From an uncultured Eubacteriales bacterium (lineage in GTDB: Bacteria; Bacillota; Clostridia; Oscillospirales; Oscillospiraceae): a stretch of 15,393 nucleotides of DNA. The notes under the pieces are model-generated. The model had not been told where the DNA came from. It saw nothing but the letters and a program-made list of their open reading frames with translations, and searched no databases. How positions within the stretch are numbered: position 1 is the first letter of the stretch; each line of letters opens with the position of its first letter. Below are positions 1-6,630 of this stretch, piece by piece. The translations under genes and the position numbers were made by a program. The stretch spans positions 1 through 15,393 of the forward strand of contig URQA01000053.1 in assembly GCA_900549885.1 (NCBI GenBank). Reading direction: 5' to 3'.

Positions 1-1520
1 CACACCTGGCCGACGTAAGCGGCGGTCTCCTCTCCAGCCAGGTAGCCGGAGTTCATGGCCCAGCAGAAGGAGGAAAACATGGGACCATACTCCTCTCCCA
101 TCCAGTTGGAGGCATTGTCGCCGGTGACATACAGGCCGGGGATGACGCTCTGGTCCGGCCTTAACGCCTGCAAGTGCTCGTTGATGGAGATGCCGCCCAT
201 GGTCACGTCGAAATTCCGCTGGAGCCGGATGGCGTAGAAGGGGCCGGTCTGGATCTTGCGCAGGTGTTCCGGCGCCTTGTAGAATTCATCATCCTTGCCT
301 GCGTCACAGTGGCTGTTGCACCGCTCCACCGTAGCCCGTAATGCCTCCGGGGTGCAGCCGATATAGGGGGCCAGGCCCTCCAGGGTGTCGGCAATGACCA
401 GCTTGCCCTCGGCGGCCTCCCGATCCAGATCGCCCCAGAACTCCTCCCAGGTGGGGGTGCGGTCGCCGAAGCGGATATGCTCTAGCACTTGCCGGAAGCC
501 TTCCTCCAAGGTGGGACGGTCCAGCAGGTAGTAGCCCCGGCCGTCAGGCTGGCGGTCGGTGACATATTCGGCGTCATCCGCCTCGTCCTCGCAGCAGAAT
601 CGTCTGCCGTTCTGGTTGACAATGATGCCTAAGGGCTCGTTCACCAGGCGCTGAACGGTATAGGTGCCTGGGAAGTGAGCCAGGGCGTGGATGGCAATGG
701 ACATATTCTTGCCCACTTCCGCGCCGATCTTCTCGGCCATAGCCACGCCGTCCCCGGTGAGACTCTTCAGACTATAGTGGGAAAAATAGTTGTCTGAGGT
801 GAAGTACCGAGGGAGGAATCGCCGGAGCATCTCCATGTTGCCCGCCATATTGCCCGCACTGATGGCCACGGCCTTGGCCCGGATGATATAGCTGCGCTCC
901 TGCCCGTCAGCCTTGACACCCACCACGGCACCATCCCCATTGGTGATGAGAGAGCGCACTTTTGTTTCCATAAGTACCGGAACCTGGTGCTTTTCCAGTT
1001 CTTTTTTCAGTACGGTCAGAATGGCCGTGCCGCTCCAGCCCGGTCCGTAGGCCGGGTTGTTCAAGGGGCTTGGCTCCAGAGGCTCCTTGACCATCATAAC
1101 CGCCCCGTCCATGGCCCAACGGGTGTTTTTGATGTCCAGCCCCTTGTCCACCAGCCATTCCAGGTAATGGCCGGAGTTCTTTAGGTACCGTTCGAAAATG
1201 GCGGGGTTCAGCAGATAGCGGTTGAACTTGTGGGCAGTCTCAATGTAGTGGTCAGTCTGGTCGGCAAAGCCCATCTCCCTCTGGTATTTGGAGGTGGTGG
1301 ACAGCAGTCCTCCTGCTAGCCTGCTGTTGCCCCCCATCTGCTCCATCTTCTCCACGATGATCACCTTGGCCCCCAGTTCGCTGGCCCGGACGGCCACGTT
1401 CATACCGCTGCCGCCTCCCCCCACCACCACGATATCGCAGTCCATGATCTCCACCGGACCACCGGGGTAGCTCAGTTCCGCACGGTCATAGTTCTCGTAC
1501 ATGCTCACCAGTTTGCTCAT
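1..1520 (-). CDS. FAD-dependent fumarate/urocanate-reductase-like flavoprotein, C-terminus cut by window edge
   Basis: 506 codons are visible and remain open to the left edge. The start is the ATG at 1520-1518, seven bases after AAAGGAG. Near the N-terminus is a dinucleotide-binding stretch, DIVVVGGGGSGMNVAVRASE, followed by GGNSRLAGG. The middle has TGDGVAMAEKIGAE, and near the edge is GLYVTGDNASNWMGEEYGP. These are the FAD-fold signatures of the FAD_binding_2 family (fumarate, urocanate and 3-ketosteroid reductases/dehydrogenases). The last visible residues, AGEETAAYVGQ, match the usual final helix, so few residues are probably missing. The fumarate-reductase type HGxNRxGGN segment is replaced by WMGEEYGPMFSS, so the substrate is probably not fumarate. 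No signal peptide or haem-binding CxxCH motif is visible, which suggests a cytoplasmic enzyme. It lies 55 bases downstream of the OYE-type reductase in the same orientation, probably in one operon. Family is confident; substrate is unknown. Confidence 0.88.
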   Translation of the reverse strand, partial: MSKLVSMYENYDRAELSYPGGPVEIMDCDIVVVGGGGSGMNVAVRASELGAKVIIVEKMEQMGGNSRLAGGLLSTTSKYQREMGFADQTDHYIETAHKFNRYLLNPAIFERYLKNSGHYLEWLVDKGLDIKNTRWAMDGAVMMVKEPLEPSPLNNPAYGPGWSGTAILTVLKKELEKHQVPVLMETKVRSLITNGDGAVVGVKADGQERSYIIRAKAVAISAGNMAGNMEMLRRFLPRYFTSDNYFSHYSLKSLTGDGVAMAEKIGAEVGKNMSIAIHALAHFPGTYTVQRLVNEPLGIIVNQNGRRFCCEDEADDAEYVTDRQPDGRGYYLLDRPTLEEGFRQVLEHIRFGDRTPTWEEFWGDLDREAAEGKLVIADTLEGLAPYIGCTPEALRATVERCNSHCDAGKDDEFYKAPEHLRKIQTGPFYAIRLQRNFDVTMGGISINEHLQALRPDQSVIPGLYVTGDNASNWMGEEYGPMFSSFCWAMNSGYLAGEETAAYVGQV

Positions 1521-1575
1521 AATGCTTCTCCTTTCCCTGTGGGTATTTTGAAATTAAAAGTTGATAAACAGGTTA

Positions 1576-3507
1576 TCACCGGACAAAGGTGGCTGCGTCG
1601 TAGCCTTCCCGGACAGCTGCGAACACATTTCTCGCCTTTCGGGCATCTCCAATCAGAATGAAGTCGTAGTCCGGGCTGCGCAGAGCTTCCGCTTCCGCCC
1701 GCCGGGCCTTGAGCCCGGTGGCCAGGATGACGCTGTCTGCGGGGAAAAACTGCCTTTGCCCCTCCCTGTCGGTTCCATAGACCCCCTCTGGGGTGATCTC
1801 CGACACGGTGACACCGCAAGCCAGCTTGGCATGCTGCTCCAGCCGGGGCATCAGGTAGCGGCGGTGGTCGGCAGTGGCATCCACCGCCACATCATCCTGC
1901 ATTTCCACCACGGTGACATCGTGTCCCTCCATGCCCAGATGAAGGGCGCTTTCACACCCCACCAGACCGCCGCCGATGACCACCACCCTGTGGCCGGGGA
2001 CAACGCCGCTGTCGTACATTCCGGTAGCCAGGGCCACATGGGGCAGGTCTACTCCCGGGATGGGGGGGACGATAGGCTCGGAGCCAATGGCGCAGATGAC
2101 GGTGTCCGGCTGCTCCCGGGCCAGCAGTTCTGGGGTCACTGGGGTGTTCAGCATCACCTTGACGCCGGATAGGGCGCACTCCCGCTCCAGGGTGCGGGCA
2201 TAGCGATACATATCCATCTTGAAGGGCAGGTGCCGCTCCATGTTCAGCCAGCCGCCCAGGGTGTCCGACTTTTCATACAGAGCTACCTCATGGCCCCGCC
2301 GGGCTGCGGTAATGGCCGCCTCCATGCCGCCGCAGCCGCCGCCGGCTACCACGATCTTCCGCTTGGGGGAAGGGGGAACGGTGCGCATGACAAATTCCCG
2401 CCCTGCGGTGGGGTTGATGGCGCAGCGCAGCACCTTGCCCCTCCGATGGTACTGGGCATCGTTGCAGACAAAGCAGCGCAGGCACTGGTGAATCTCCTCC
2501 GCCCGCCCCGTCCGGGCCTTGGTGGGCAGCTGGGGATCGGCCAGGATGCTCCGGCCCAGCACAAAGGCATCGCATTTCCCCTCGGTCAGAAAGCGTTCCA
2601 TCAGGTCAGGGTCGGTATAGCCGCCCACGCTGGTCACGGGGATCTGCACCGCCTGCCGGACCTGCTGGGCCATGGGGGCGTTGATTCCCCGCTCCTCAAA
2701 CACGGGAATAGCCATCCGGGTGGTCCAGGGCGCCCCGGCAGAGACATTAATCATGTCCACCCGGCTCTGAGCCATTTTACAAAATTCCGTCACCTCGTCG
2801 ATGTCCAGACCGCCCTCCAGGAATTCGCTTCCGGACACCCGCATATCCAGGGCTATGGTGTCCCCCACCCGCGCCCGGACCCGGTCCAGTACCATCAGGG
2901 GGAAGCGGGCCCGGTTTTCTAGACTACCGCCGAATTCGTCGGTACGGCGGTTATGACGGGGAGAGAGGAACTGGTGGAGCAGCCAGCCGTGGCCGCAGTG
3001 GATCATGGCCATGTCAAACCCACAGTCCCGGCAGATCTCCACCGCATCGGCAAAGGCATCGGCGATTTGCTCCATATCCTCCCGGGTCATCTCCCGGATG
3101 GTGTCTCCCCATTCGTCCACATAGCCGGAGGGTCCCATGGTCTGGACGCCGTTGTTGTAAATCGAGTCGGCCATGGCGCCGCCGTGGCTGATCTCGATGC
3201 TGATGAGTGCGTCGTGGGCATGAACGGCGTCGGCAATGCTCTGGAGAGAGAAAGGCACATCCGGGTTGTCAAACCGGATCTGCTGGAGGTGGGTCATCCC
3301 GTTGTTGCTGGCCACAATGCTCTCCCCCAGGGTGATGAGGGCTGCGCCGCCGGCGGCCAGTCCCTCATAAAAGGCGATGCCCTGCTCGGTATAGCCCCCC
3401 TTGGGATCCAGCTCCACGATGGACATGGGGCCGGTGATAATGCGGTTCTTTAAGGTCACGTTCCCCACCTGCAGTGGAGAGAGCAGCTTTGGATATCTGG
3501 TTTTCAT
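1576..3507 (-). CDS. NADH:flavin oxidoreductase, 2,4-dienoyl-CoA reductase/BaiCD-BaiH type (OYE + Fe-S + FAD/NAD domains)
   Basis: 643 aa, the usual length for this family. The start ATG is seven bases after AAGGAG. Residues about 1-335 form an Old Yellow Enzyme FMN barrel: EISHGG near 105-110, then GHGWLLHQFLS at 172-182 followed by RTDEFGGSLENRARF. Cys342, Cys345, Cys348 and Cys362 form the iron-sulfur site. Residues 383-643 form the FAD/NAD(P)H module, with GGGCGGMEAA at 389-398 and GGGLVGCESA at 512-521. Relatives reduce alpha,beta-unsaturated acyl-CoA or enone substrates (FadH, BaiCD, BaiH). Compared with E. coli FadH the cysteine spacing is altered (C-x2-C-x2-C-x13-C instead of C-x2-C-x3-C-x11-C), and Trp175 sits where FadH has its active-site Tyr166. 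The gene is 24 bases downstream of the exporter gene and upstream of a second flavoenzyme. Family is firm; substrate is not assigned. Confidence 0.93.
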   Translation of the reverse strand: MKTRYPKLLSPLQVGNVTLKNRIITGPMSIVELDPKGGYTEQGIAFYEGLAAGGAALITLGESIVASNNGMTHLQQIRFDNPDVPFSLQSIADAVHAHDALISIEISHGGAMADSIYNNGVQTMGPSGYVDEWGDTIREMTREDMEQIADAFADAVEICRDCGFDMAMIHCGHGWLLHQFLSPRHNRRTDEFGGSLENRARFPLMVLDRVRARVGDTIALDMRVSGSEFLEGGLDIDEVTEFCKMAQSRVDMINVSAGAPWTTRMAIPVFEERGINAPMAQQVRQAVQIPVTSVGGYTDPDLMERFLTEGKCDAFVLGRSILADPQLPTKARTGRAEEIHQCLRCFVCNDAQYHRRGKVLRCAINPTAGREFVMRTVPPSPKRKIVVAGGGCGGMEAAITAARRGHEVALYEKSDTLGGWLNMERHLPFKMDMYRYARTLERECALSGVKVMLNTPVTPELLAREQPDTVICAIGSEPIVPPIPGVDLPHVALATGMYDSGVVPGHRVVVIGGGLVGCESALHLGMEGHDVTVVEMQDDVAVDATADHRRYLMPRLEQHAKLACGVTVSEITPEGVYGTDREGQRQFFPADSVILATGLKARRAEAEALRSPDYDFILIGDARKARNVFAAVREGYDAATFVR

Positions 3508-3531
3508 TGCATAACTCCTTCTTTTCGCATG

Positions 3532-4593
3532 TTACATCAGGAAGATCACATAGCTCAGGGTGACGACCGCCACTGCCAGCCAGGTACAGCCGCCCAGCAG
3601 CACCGGCTTATAGCCCTTGGTGAACAGGTCCCGGAGGCTGATCTTGCAGCCCACACCCACCAGGGCCACGGTAATGAGGTATTTGTTGGCTGTTTTGAGC
3701 AGGTCGGCCAAGGTGGTGCCCAGCAGAGACACGCTGGAGAAATCCACTAGAGTATTGAGGACGGCCAGAGCCAGAAATCCCAAGATGAACAGGGGGAACG
3801 CCTTGACCACTGTGCGCCAGACTGGAGCTTTCTCTGCACCAGCCGGTCCAACAGTTCCCTTACGCTGCTGCCCCATGTGCCATACCATGACCGCCAAGGC
3901 TACAAACACCAGCATGACCACCCGGGTGAGCTTGACTACCACGGCCAGTTCGCCGCCAGTCACGCCATCTGCCATCACCGCGCCTTCGCCCAGTAGCGCG
4001 TCGTATGTAGCGCCCGCCGCGGTGACGCTGGCCACATCATTGATGGCAATGCCCGCCAGGATACTGAACTTTTGGGGTCCCAGGTCTAGCCCCAATGCCA
4101 CATAGGGCCACATGAGGGTAGCCAGGATGTCGAACAGGAAGATGGCTGTCATAGCGTAGGCCGTCTCATCTTCATCGGCCTCCACCACTGCCGACAGAGT
4201 GGCGATGGCAGTCCCACCGCAGATGGAGGTGCCTCCAGCCACCAACACCCGGGTCTTAGGGCTGACCTTCAATAGGTACTTCCCGATTAAGCAGGCTGTG
4301 AGGAAAGCAAATCCGATGCTGATGATGATATAAGGCAGGGCGGATCCTCCCGCCCCCACGATGGTGGCAAAACTAAGCGTACCCCCCGCCAGGATAATGC
4401 CCAGCCGGAGTATGGTCTTGGAGGCAAAGGCCGCCCCTGCCTTGAACCGTGCGGTGATGGTTGCTCCGGCCAGGTTGGACAGCAACATTCCCAAAAACAT
4501 ACCGATGACCGGCGCGCCCACCACGTGCTGCACTCCGCCCAGCCAGGTGGCGCACAGCCCCAGGCCGCAGCAGATCACAATTCCCAGAAACAT
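3532..4593 (-). CDS. YeiH-family (COG2855) putative sulfate/sulfite exporter
   Basis: 353 aa, close to E. coli YeiH in length. It is almost wholly hydrophobic, with roughly ten membrane segments, and the N-terminus is itself membrane-embedded. Family marks are GTSICGGTAI at 121-130, VAGG just before it, INDVASVTAAG at 184-194 and VKLTRV at 220-225. In the INDVASVTAAG segment many relatives carry HD/HE and Q where this protein has ND and S; that comparison is from memory. The start ATG follows GGGGAGG by 12 bases. Members are annotated as putative sulfate exporters, and TauZ of the same COG is linked to sulfite export in bacterial taurine breakdown; direct transport evidence is thin. The divergent LysR gene mirrors the E. 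coli yeiE-yeiH pairing. It is the first gene of the probable exporter-OYE-FAD operon. The cargo could be another small anion. Confidence 0.88.
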   Translation of the reverse strand: MFLGIVICCGLGLCATWLGGVQHVVGAPVIGMFLGMLLSNLAGATITARFKAGAAFASKTILRLGIILAGGTLSFATIVGAGGSALPYIIISIGFAFLTACLIGKYLLKVSPKTRVLVAGGTSICGGTAIATLSAVVEADEDETAYAMTAIFLFDILATLMWPYVALGLDLGPQKFSILAGIAINDVASVTAAGATYDALLGEGAVMADGVTGGELAVVVKLTRVVMLVFVALAVMVWHMGQQRKGTVGPAGAEKAPVWRTVVKAFPLFILGFLALAVLNTLVDFSSVSLLGTTLADLLKTANKYLITVALVGVGCKISLRDLFTKGYKPVLLGGCTWLAVAVVTLSYVIFLM

Positions 4594-4633
4594 TTGTGGT
4601 AAAGACCTCCCCTTCTTTTTATACTCCTGACTG

Positions 4634-4649
4634 TTTTAGCATACTAAAA
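4634..4649. promoter_or_regulatory. Dyad TTTTAG-N4-CTAAAA, possible operator
   Basis: A perfect 6-bp inverted repeat with a 4-base centre (TTTTAGCATACTAAAA). It covers the candidate -10 region of the exporter operon and lies in the divergent region next to lysR. It could be a second binding site of the LysR protein. It is short and AT-rich, so chance is possible. Confidence 0.35.
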
Positions 4650-4666
4650 TTTCAGCCGTTTGGGAA
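4638..4666 (-). promoter_or_regulatory. Candidate promoter of the yeiH-like operon
   Basis: Read on the minus strand: a -35-like TTCCCA (4666-4661) and a -10-like TATGCT (4643-4638), separated by 17 bases. Each matches the sigma-70/SigA consensus at four of six positions. A start near 4631 would give a leader of about 38 bases to the ATG at 4593. The -35 lies inside the right-hand dyad and the -10 inside the other dyad, as expected for a regulated weak promoter. An alternative TATAAA at 4623-4618 is less likely because transcription would begin on the ribosome-binding site. Confidence 0.35.
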
Positions 4667-4680
4667 ATAGCAATTCCCAA
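4660..4680. promoter_or_regulatory. Perfect dyad TTGGGAA-N7-TTCCCAA, candidate LysR operator
   Basis: Seven-base arms are perfectly complementary around a 7-base centre, between the divergent lysR and yeiH-like genes. This is where LysR-type regulators normally bind. One arm overlaps the candidate -35 of the exporter operon, and the centre is about 80 bases upstream of the predicted lysR start. The symmetric spacing is not the textbook T-N11-A, so the assignment rests on position and symmetry. Confidence 0.55.
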
Positions 4681-4714
4681 TGTACTCATTGCACAAAGCC
4701 AATGACTTTTTGTC

Positions 4715-4744
4715 TTGCAGGCTTATGTCTTTTGATGGTATAAT
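4715..4744 (+). promoter_or_regulatory. Promoter of the LysR gene, extended -10
   Basis: TTGCAG (4715-4720) and a consensus TATAAT (4739-4744) are separated by 18 bases, with TGG directly before the -10 (extended -10, TGN). Predicted transcription start is near 4751, leaving a leader of about 22 bases that carries the GGAGGGAG ribosome site. Confidence 0.72.
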
Positions 4745-4772
4745 CTCTACGCATGGAGGGAGTGTGAGCGCA

Positions 4773-5711
4773 ATGGAACTGACCCAGCTTCGCTATTTTC
4801 AAAAGGTGGCACGAACAAAAAGCATCACCAAGGCCGCCCAAGATCTCTACATCTCCCAGCCTACTCTAAGCCAGAGCCTAAGCCGTCTGGAGAGCAGTCT
4901 GGGATGCCCGCTGTTTACGCATCAGCCAGGGAAGCGGATGCAGCTCAACGAGTCTGGCGAGTTGTTCCTGAAAACGGTAGACCGGCTGTTTGAGGAGCTG
5001 GAGCACGGAATTGACCAAGTTCGAGAACTGAATGAACGCGCCAAGATCCAAGTGTCTATTGCCAGCTCCATCCACGATTTCTGTGAGGATCTGGTTTTAG
5101 GTTTCTTCGCCTGCTGCCAAGACGCCAAAATCTCCCAGCGTCTCGTCCCCATTAACTCTCTACCCGATCTGCTGCTGACCGATGAGATTGACTTTGCCAT
5201 CTCCCCCTGTCCCATCGAGGACTCCCGGATGGATAGCCGGCCTCTCTACATCGAAGAGTTGCTGGCCGTGGTGGGACCAGAGCACCGGCTGTTCGGGCGG
5301 AAATGGATCTACAAAGAGGATATTCTGGGAGAGAAATTCATCTGCAACTATTCAGAGGCAGACCGATTCTATTTGGAGGATATGCTGTTCCAAGATGATC
5401 CTGGCAGTCTGGATATCATCTTGGATAGCAATGAGGTCAGCACCATTCGGAGAATGGTAGAGTCCGGCGCGGGCATCACCTTTATGCCCGCCCGGGTGGT
5501 ATACCAGCGAGTGAAAAACCGGGAGATGGCGGTTGCCTCTGCGTTACGAATCACAGATTATCAATTAGACATTCCCACTTGCATCACAAAAAAGAAAAGC
5601 CGGACCCTATCTGGGTCCGCATTGGAGTTCTTTCGGTTTGCCGTTTCCTTTTGTCAGGAGGAAAATATCCGAATCCAAAATTTTCTGCAGGAACAGTTTG
5701 TCCATCCCTGA
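4773..5711 (+). CDS. LysR-family transcriptional regulator
   Basis: 312 aa, normal for the family. Residues 1-60 form the winged helix-turn-helix (ELTQLRYFQKVARTKSITKA, then ISQPTLSQSLSRLESSLGCP). A linker helix follows to about residue 90, then the effector-binding domain. The chosen ATG at 4773 follows GGGAG by ten bases. An in-frame GTG at 4764 and an upstream ATG at 4680 are poorer choices; the latter starts upstream of the promoter -10. It is divergent from the yeiH-like operon, so by the usual LysR rule it probably controls that operon and itself, with a ligand related to the exported or reduced compound. E. coli YeiE, a LysR protein next to yeiH, is the nearest functional analogy, but orthology is not shown. 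A minus-strand terminator is embedded in its last ~40 codons. Confidence 0.93.
   Translation: MELTQLRYFQKVARTKSITKAAQDLYISQPTLSQSLSRLESSLGCPLFTHQPGKRMQLNESGELFLKTVDRLFEELEHGIDQVRELNERAKIQVSIASSIHDFCEDLVLGFFACCQDAKISQRLVPINSLPDLLLTDEIDFAISPCPIEDSRMDSRPLYIEELLAVVGPEHRLFGRKWIYKEDILGEKFICNYSEADRFYLEDMLFQDDPGSLDIILDSNEVSTIRRMVESGAGITFMPARVVYQRVKNREMAVASALRITDYQLDIPTCITKKKSRTLSGSALEFFRFAVSFCQEENIRIQNFLQEQFVHP
5588..5619 (-). terminator. Minus-strand intrinsic terminator embedded in lysR coding sequence
   Basis: Read on the minus strand, CGGACCC-AGATA-GGGTCCG forms a perfect 7-bp GC-rich stem. After two bases comes TTTTCTTTTTT, ten T in eleven. This has the full form of a Rho-independent terminator, antisense to lysR. 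It would stop transcription running in from the thiolase/dehydrogenase block. Confidence 0.65.
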
Positions 5712-5758
5712 TCCTGGCTTTCCTGCCATAGGTTGTGGGTATAAAGGAGAAGCGAAAC

Positions 5759-5941
5759 GTGAAACTTGAGGGCCTATATTACGGTAATACCACACCCTGC
5801 CACAAATGCGTCACCCATGGATGCCGCTCCAACAATATTGTATGGGGAAGAGCAGTTTTAGGAACAGTTAATCAAGGGTGCCCCCCTGCTGTGCAGGGGG
5901 GGCGGATGCGGAAAGCAGAGTCAACAGCACCATTGACCTAG
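5759..5941 (+). pseudogene. Short open frame with good ribosome site, possible gene remnant
   Basis: A GTG start follows AAAGGAGA by eight bases and opens 60 codons beginning VKLEGLYYGNTTPCHKC and ending at TAG. The opening (LxxLYYGN-x-x-P) recalls, from memory only, the start of small mobile-element-linked proteins such as DUF6809. The similarity ends after about 12 residues, and the later part runs through a C-rich hairpin with no protein character. It is best read as a gene 5' end joined to unrelated DNA. It could also be a real short peptide or chance. Confidence 0.2.
5881..5901. repeat. GC-rich perfect hairpin CCCCCCTGC-TGT-GCAGGGGGG
   Basis: Nine perfectly paired bases around a 3-base loop. 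There is no T-tract on either side in either direction, so it is not a standard terminator. It lies at the junction between the two fragment-like open frames and may mark a rearrangement. Confidence 0.5.
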
Positions 5942-6081
5942 AGGACTTCATCCTAGCAATGCTGCTGGTCGTTAGGGGGCTGCCGGACGGCGGTGAAGGT
6001 TGCCTAGCTGACATCACACGTAAGAAATGTAGCTTAGGACTAACCAGGGCAGCATCTGCAAGCAGAAGGGGACGATGGTAG
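5905..6081 (+). pseudogene. Possible decayed dockerin-like fragment
   Basis: The frame reads DAESRVNSTIDLEDFILAML, then VVRGLPDGGEGCLADITRKK, then a segment with LTRAASASRR, ending at TAG. Two copies of a D...IDLEDF / ADIT...L-x-x-A pattern about 40 residues apart recall the duplicated calcium-binding loops of type I dockerins. Key loop residues are missing and no start or upstream domain exists, so if the resemblance is real this is a remnant. The identification is weak. Confidence 0.2.
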
Positions 6082-6092
6082 GGGCGGTACTG

Positions 6093-6152
6093 CACCTAGA
6101 CCTCTACCCCCCATACCACTGAGTAGACACTATTGGCAGCGTCGTCTAGGTG
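6093..6152. repeat. 9-bp inverted repeat CACCTAGAC / GTCTAGGTG
   Basis: Arms at 6093-6101 and 6144-6152 are exact reverse complements, separated by 42 bases, inside the intergenic scar. Both contain the CCTAG word that recurs nearby. It could be an RNA stem or a recombination relic; no function is evident. Confidence 0.4.
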
Positions 6153-6378
6153 ATGTGGGTTCTCCGCAAAAAACACAGGCTCGGACGGGAAAGCGGCTGA
6201 CCCGTTTAATTTCAATATTTTTCAATACGTGTCTGACCTTCTGAGGCGAATCAAAATTTTCTTATCTTAATACGACCTATCATTCCGATTATCCGCTTTT
6301 TCCGTTCCGCTCTACATCACAGCTTGAGTATTGGAAAAATGGCAAAAATAAGTCGCTAGAAAAAGCTCTCAAAAATGA

Positions 6379-6421
6379 AGAAAAGCCGTGCAAATCGTCA
6401 CGATTTGCACGGCTTTTCTTG
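6379..6421. terminator. Strong bidirectional terminator, 20-bp perfect stem
   Basis: AAGAAAAGCCGTGCAAATCG and its exact reverse complement flank a 3-base loop (TCA). Reading plus, the stem ends in GGCTTTTCTTGTGTT. Reading minus, it ends in GGCTTTTCTTCATTTTTG. U-rich tails on both strands suit the end of the minus-strand dehydrogenase operon (stop at 6631) and of anything running from lysR. Confidence 0.85.
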
Positions 6422-6630
6422 TGTTATAAAAAGGCGCAAAACTATTACGCCTATTAGCGATGCCAGTAGCGGGTAAAACTTACCGATTTCGCATTGTTCG
6501 TCTTGATTTTGTCCTGTTTGTATTTGTCGGGCGACATCAAGTTACTCAGTATGAAAAAACAAAGCTATTGCAGCGCAAGGGCCTCGGGTACAAAATGTTC
6601 CCGGCAAAACCGAGCAATGTTAAAGGATGT

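Larger units (their letters stand above)
5712..6630. other. 920-base intergenic scar between convergent units
   Basis: No intact gene is convincing here. The stretch holds a 9-bp hairpin, a 9-bp inverted repeat, five CCTAG/CTAGG words within 214 bases, an AT-rich part from about 6210 to 6380 and a 20-bp-stem terminator. Short open frames at 5759-5941 and 5905-6081 (plus) look like gene fragments. The composition and the lack of coding signal suggest the remains of a lost or decayed insertion. Confidence 0.5.

Noticed and set aside
1562..1578. Hairpin TGATAA-ACAGG-TTATCA over the stop of the OYE-type gene
   Set aside because: Six AT-rich pairs are too weak and the following sequence is only moderately T-rich; not called a terminator.
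1561..2172. Long plus-strand open frames opposite the OYE-type gene (also at 2230-2922, 2953-3453 and 7802-8464)
   Set aside because: They are antisense shadows of high-GC coding sequence, with no ribosome sites or recognisable domains.
4680..4772. Longer N-terminus for the LysR protein
   Set aside because: It would start upstream of the consensus -10 and inside the operator region; the ATG at 4773 gives the normal family N-terminus.
5712..6630. CRISPR array, tRNA, riboswitch or group II intron in the intergenic region
   Set aside because: No regular repeat-spacer pattern, no cloverleaf or T-loop, no recognisable riboswitch core and no intron domain V-like hairpin were seen.
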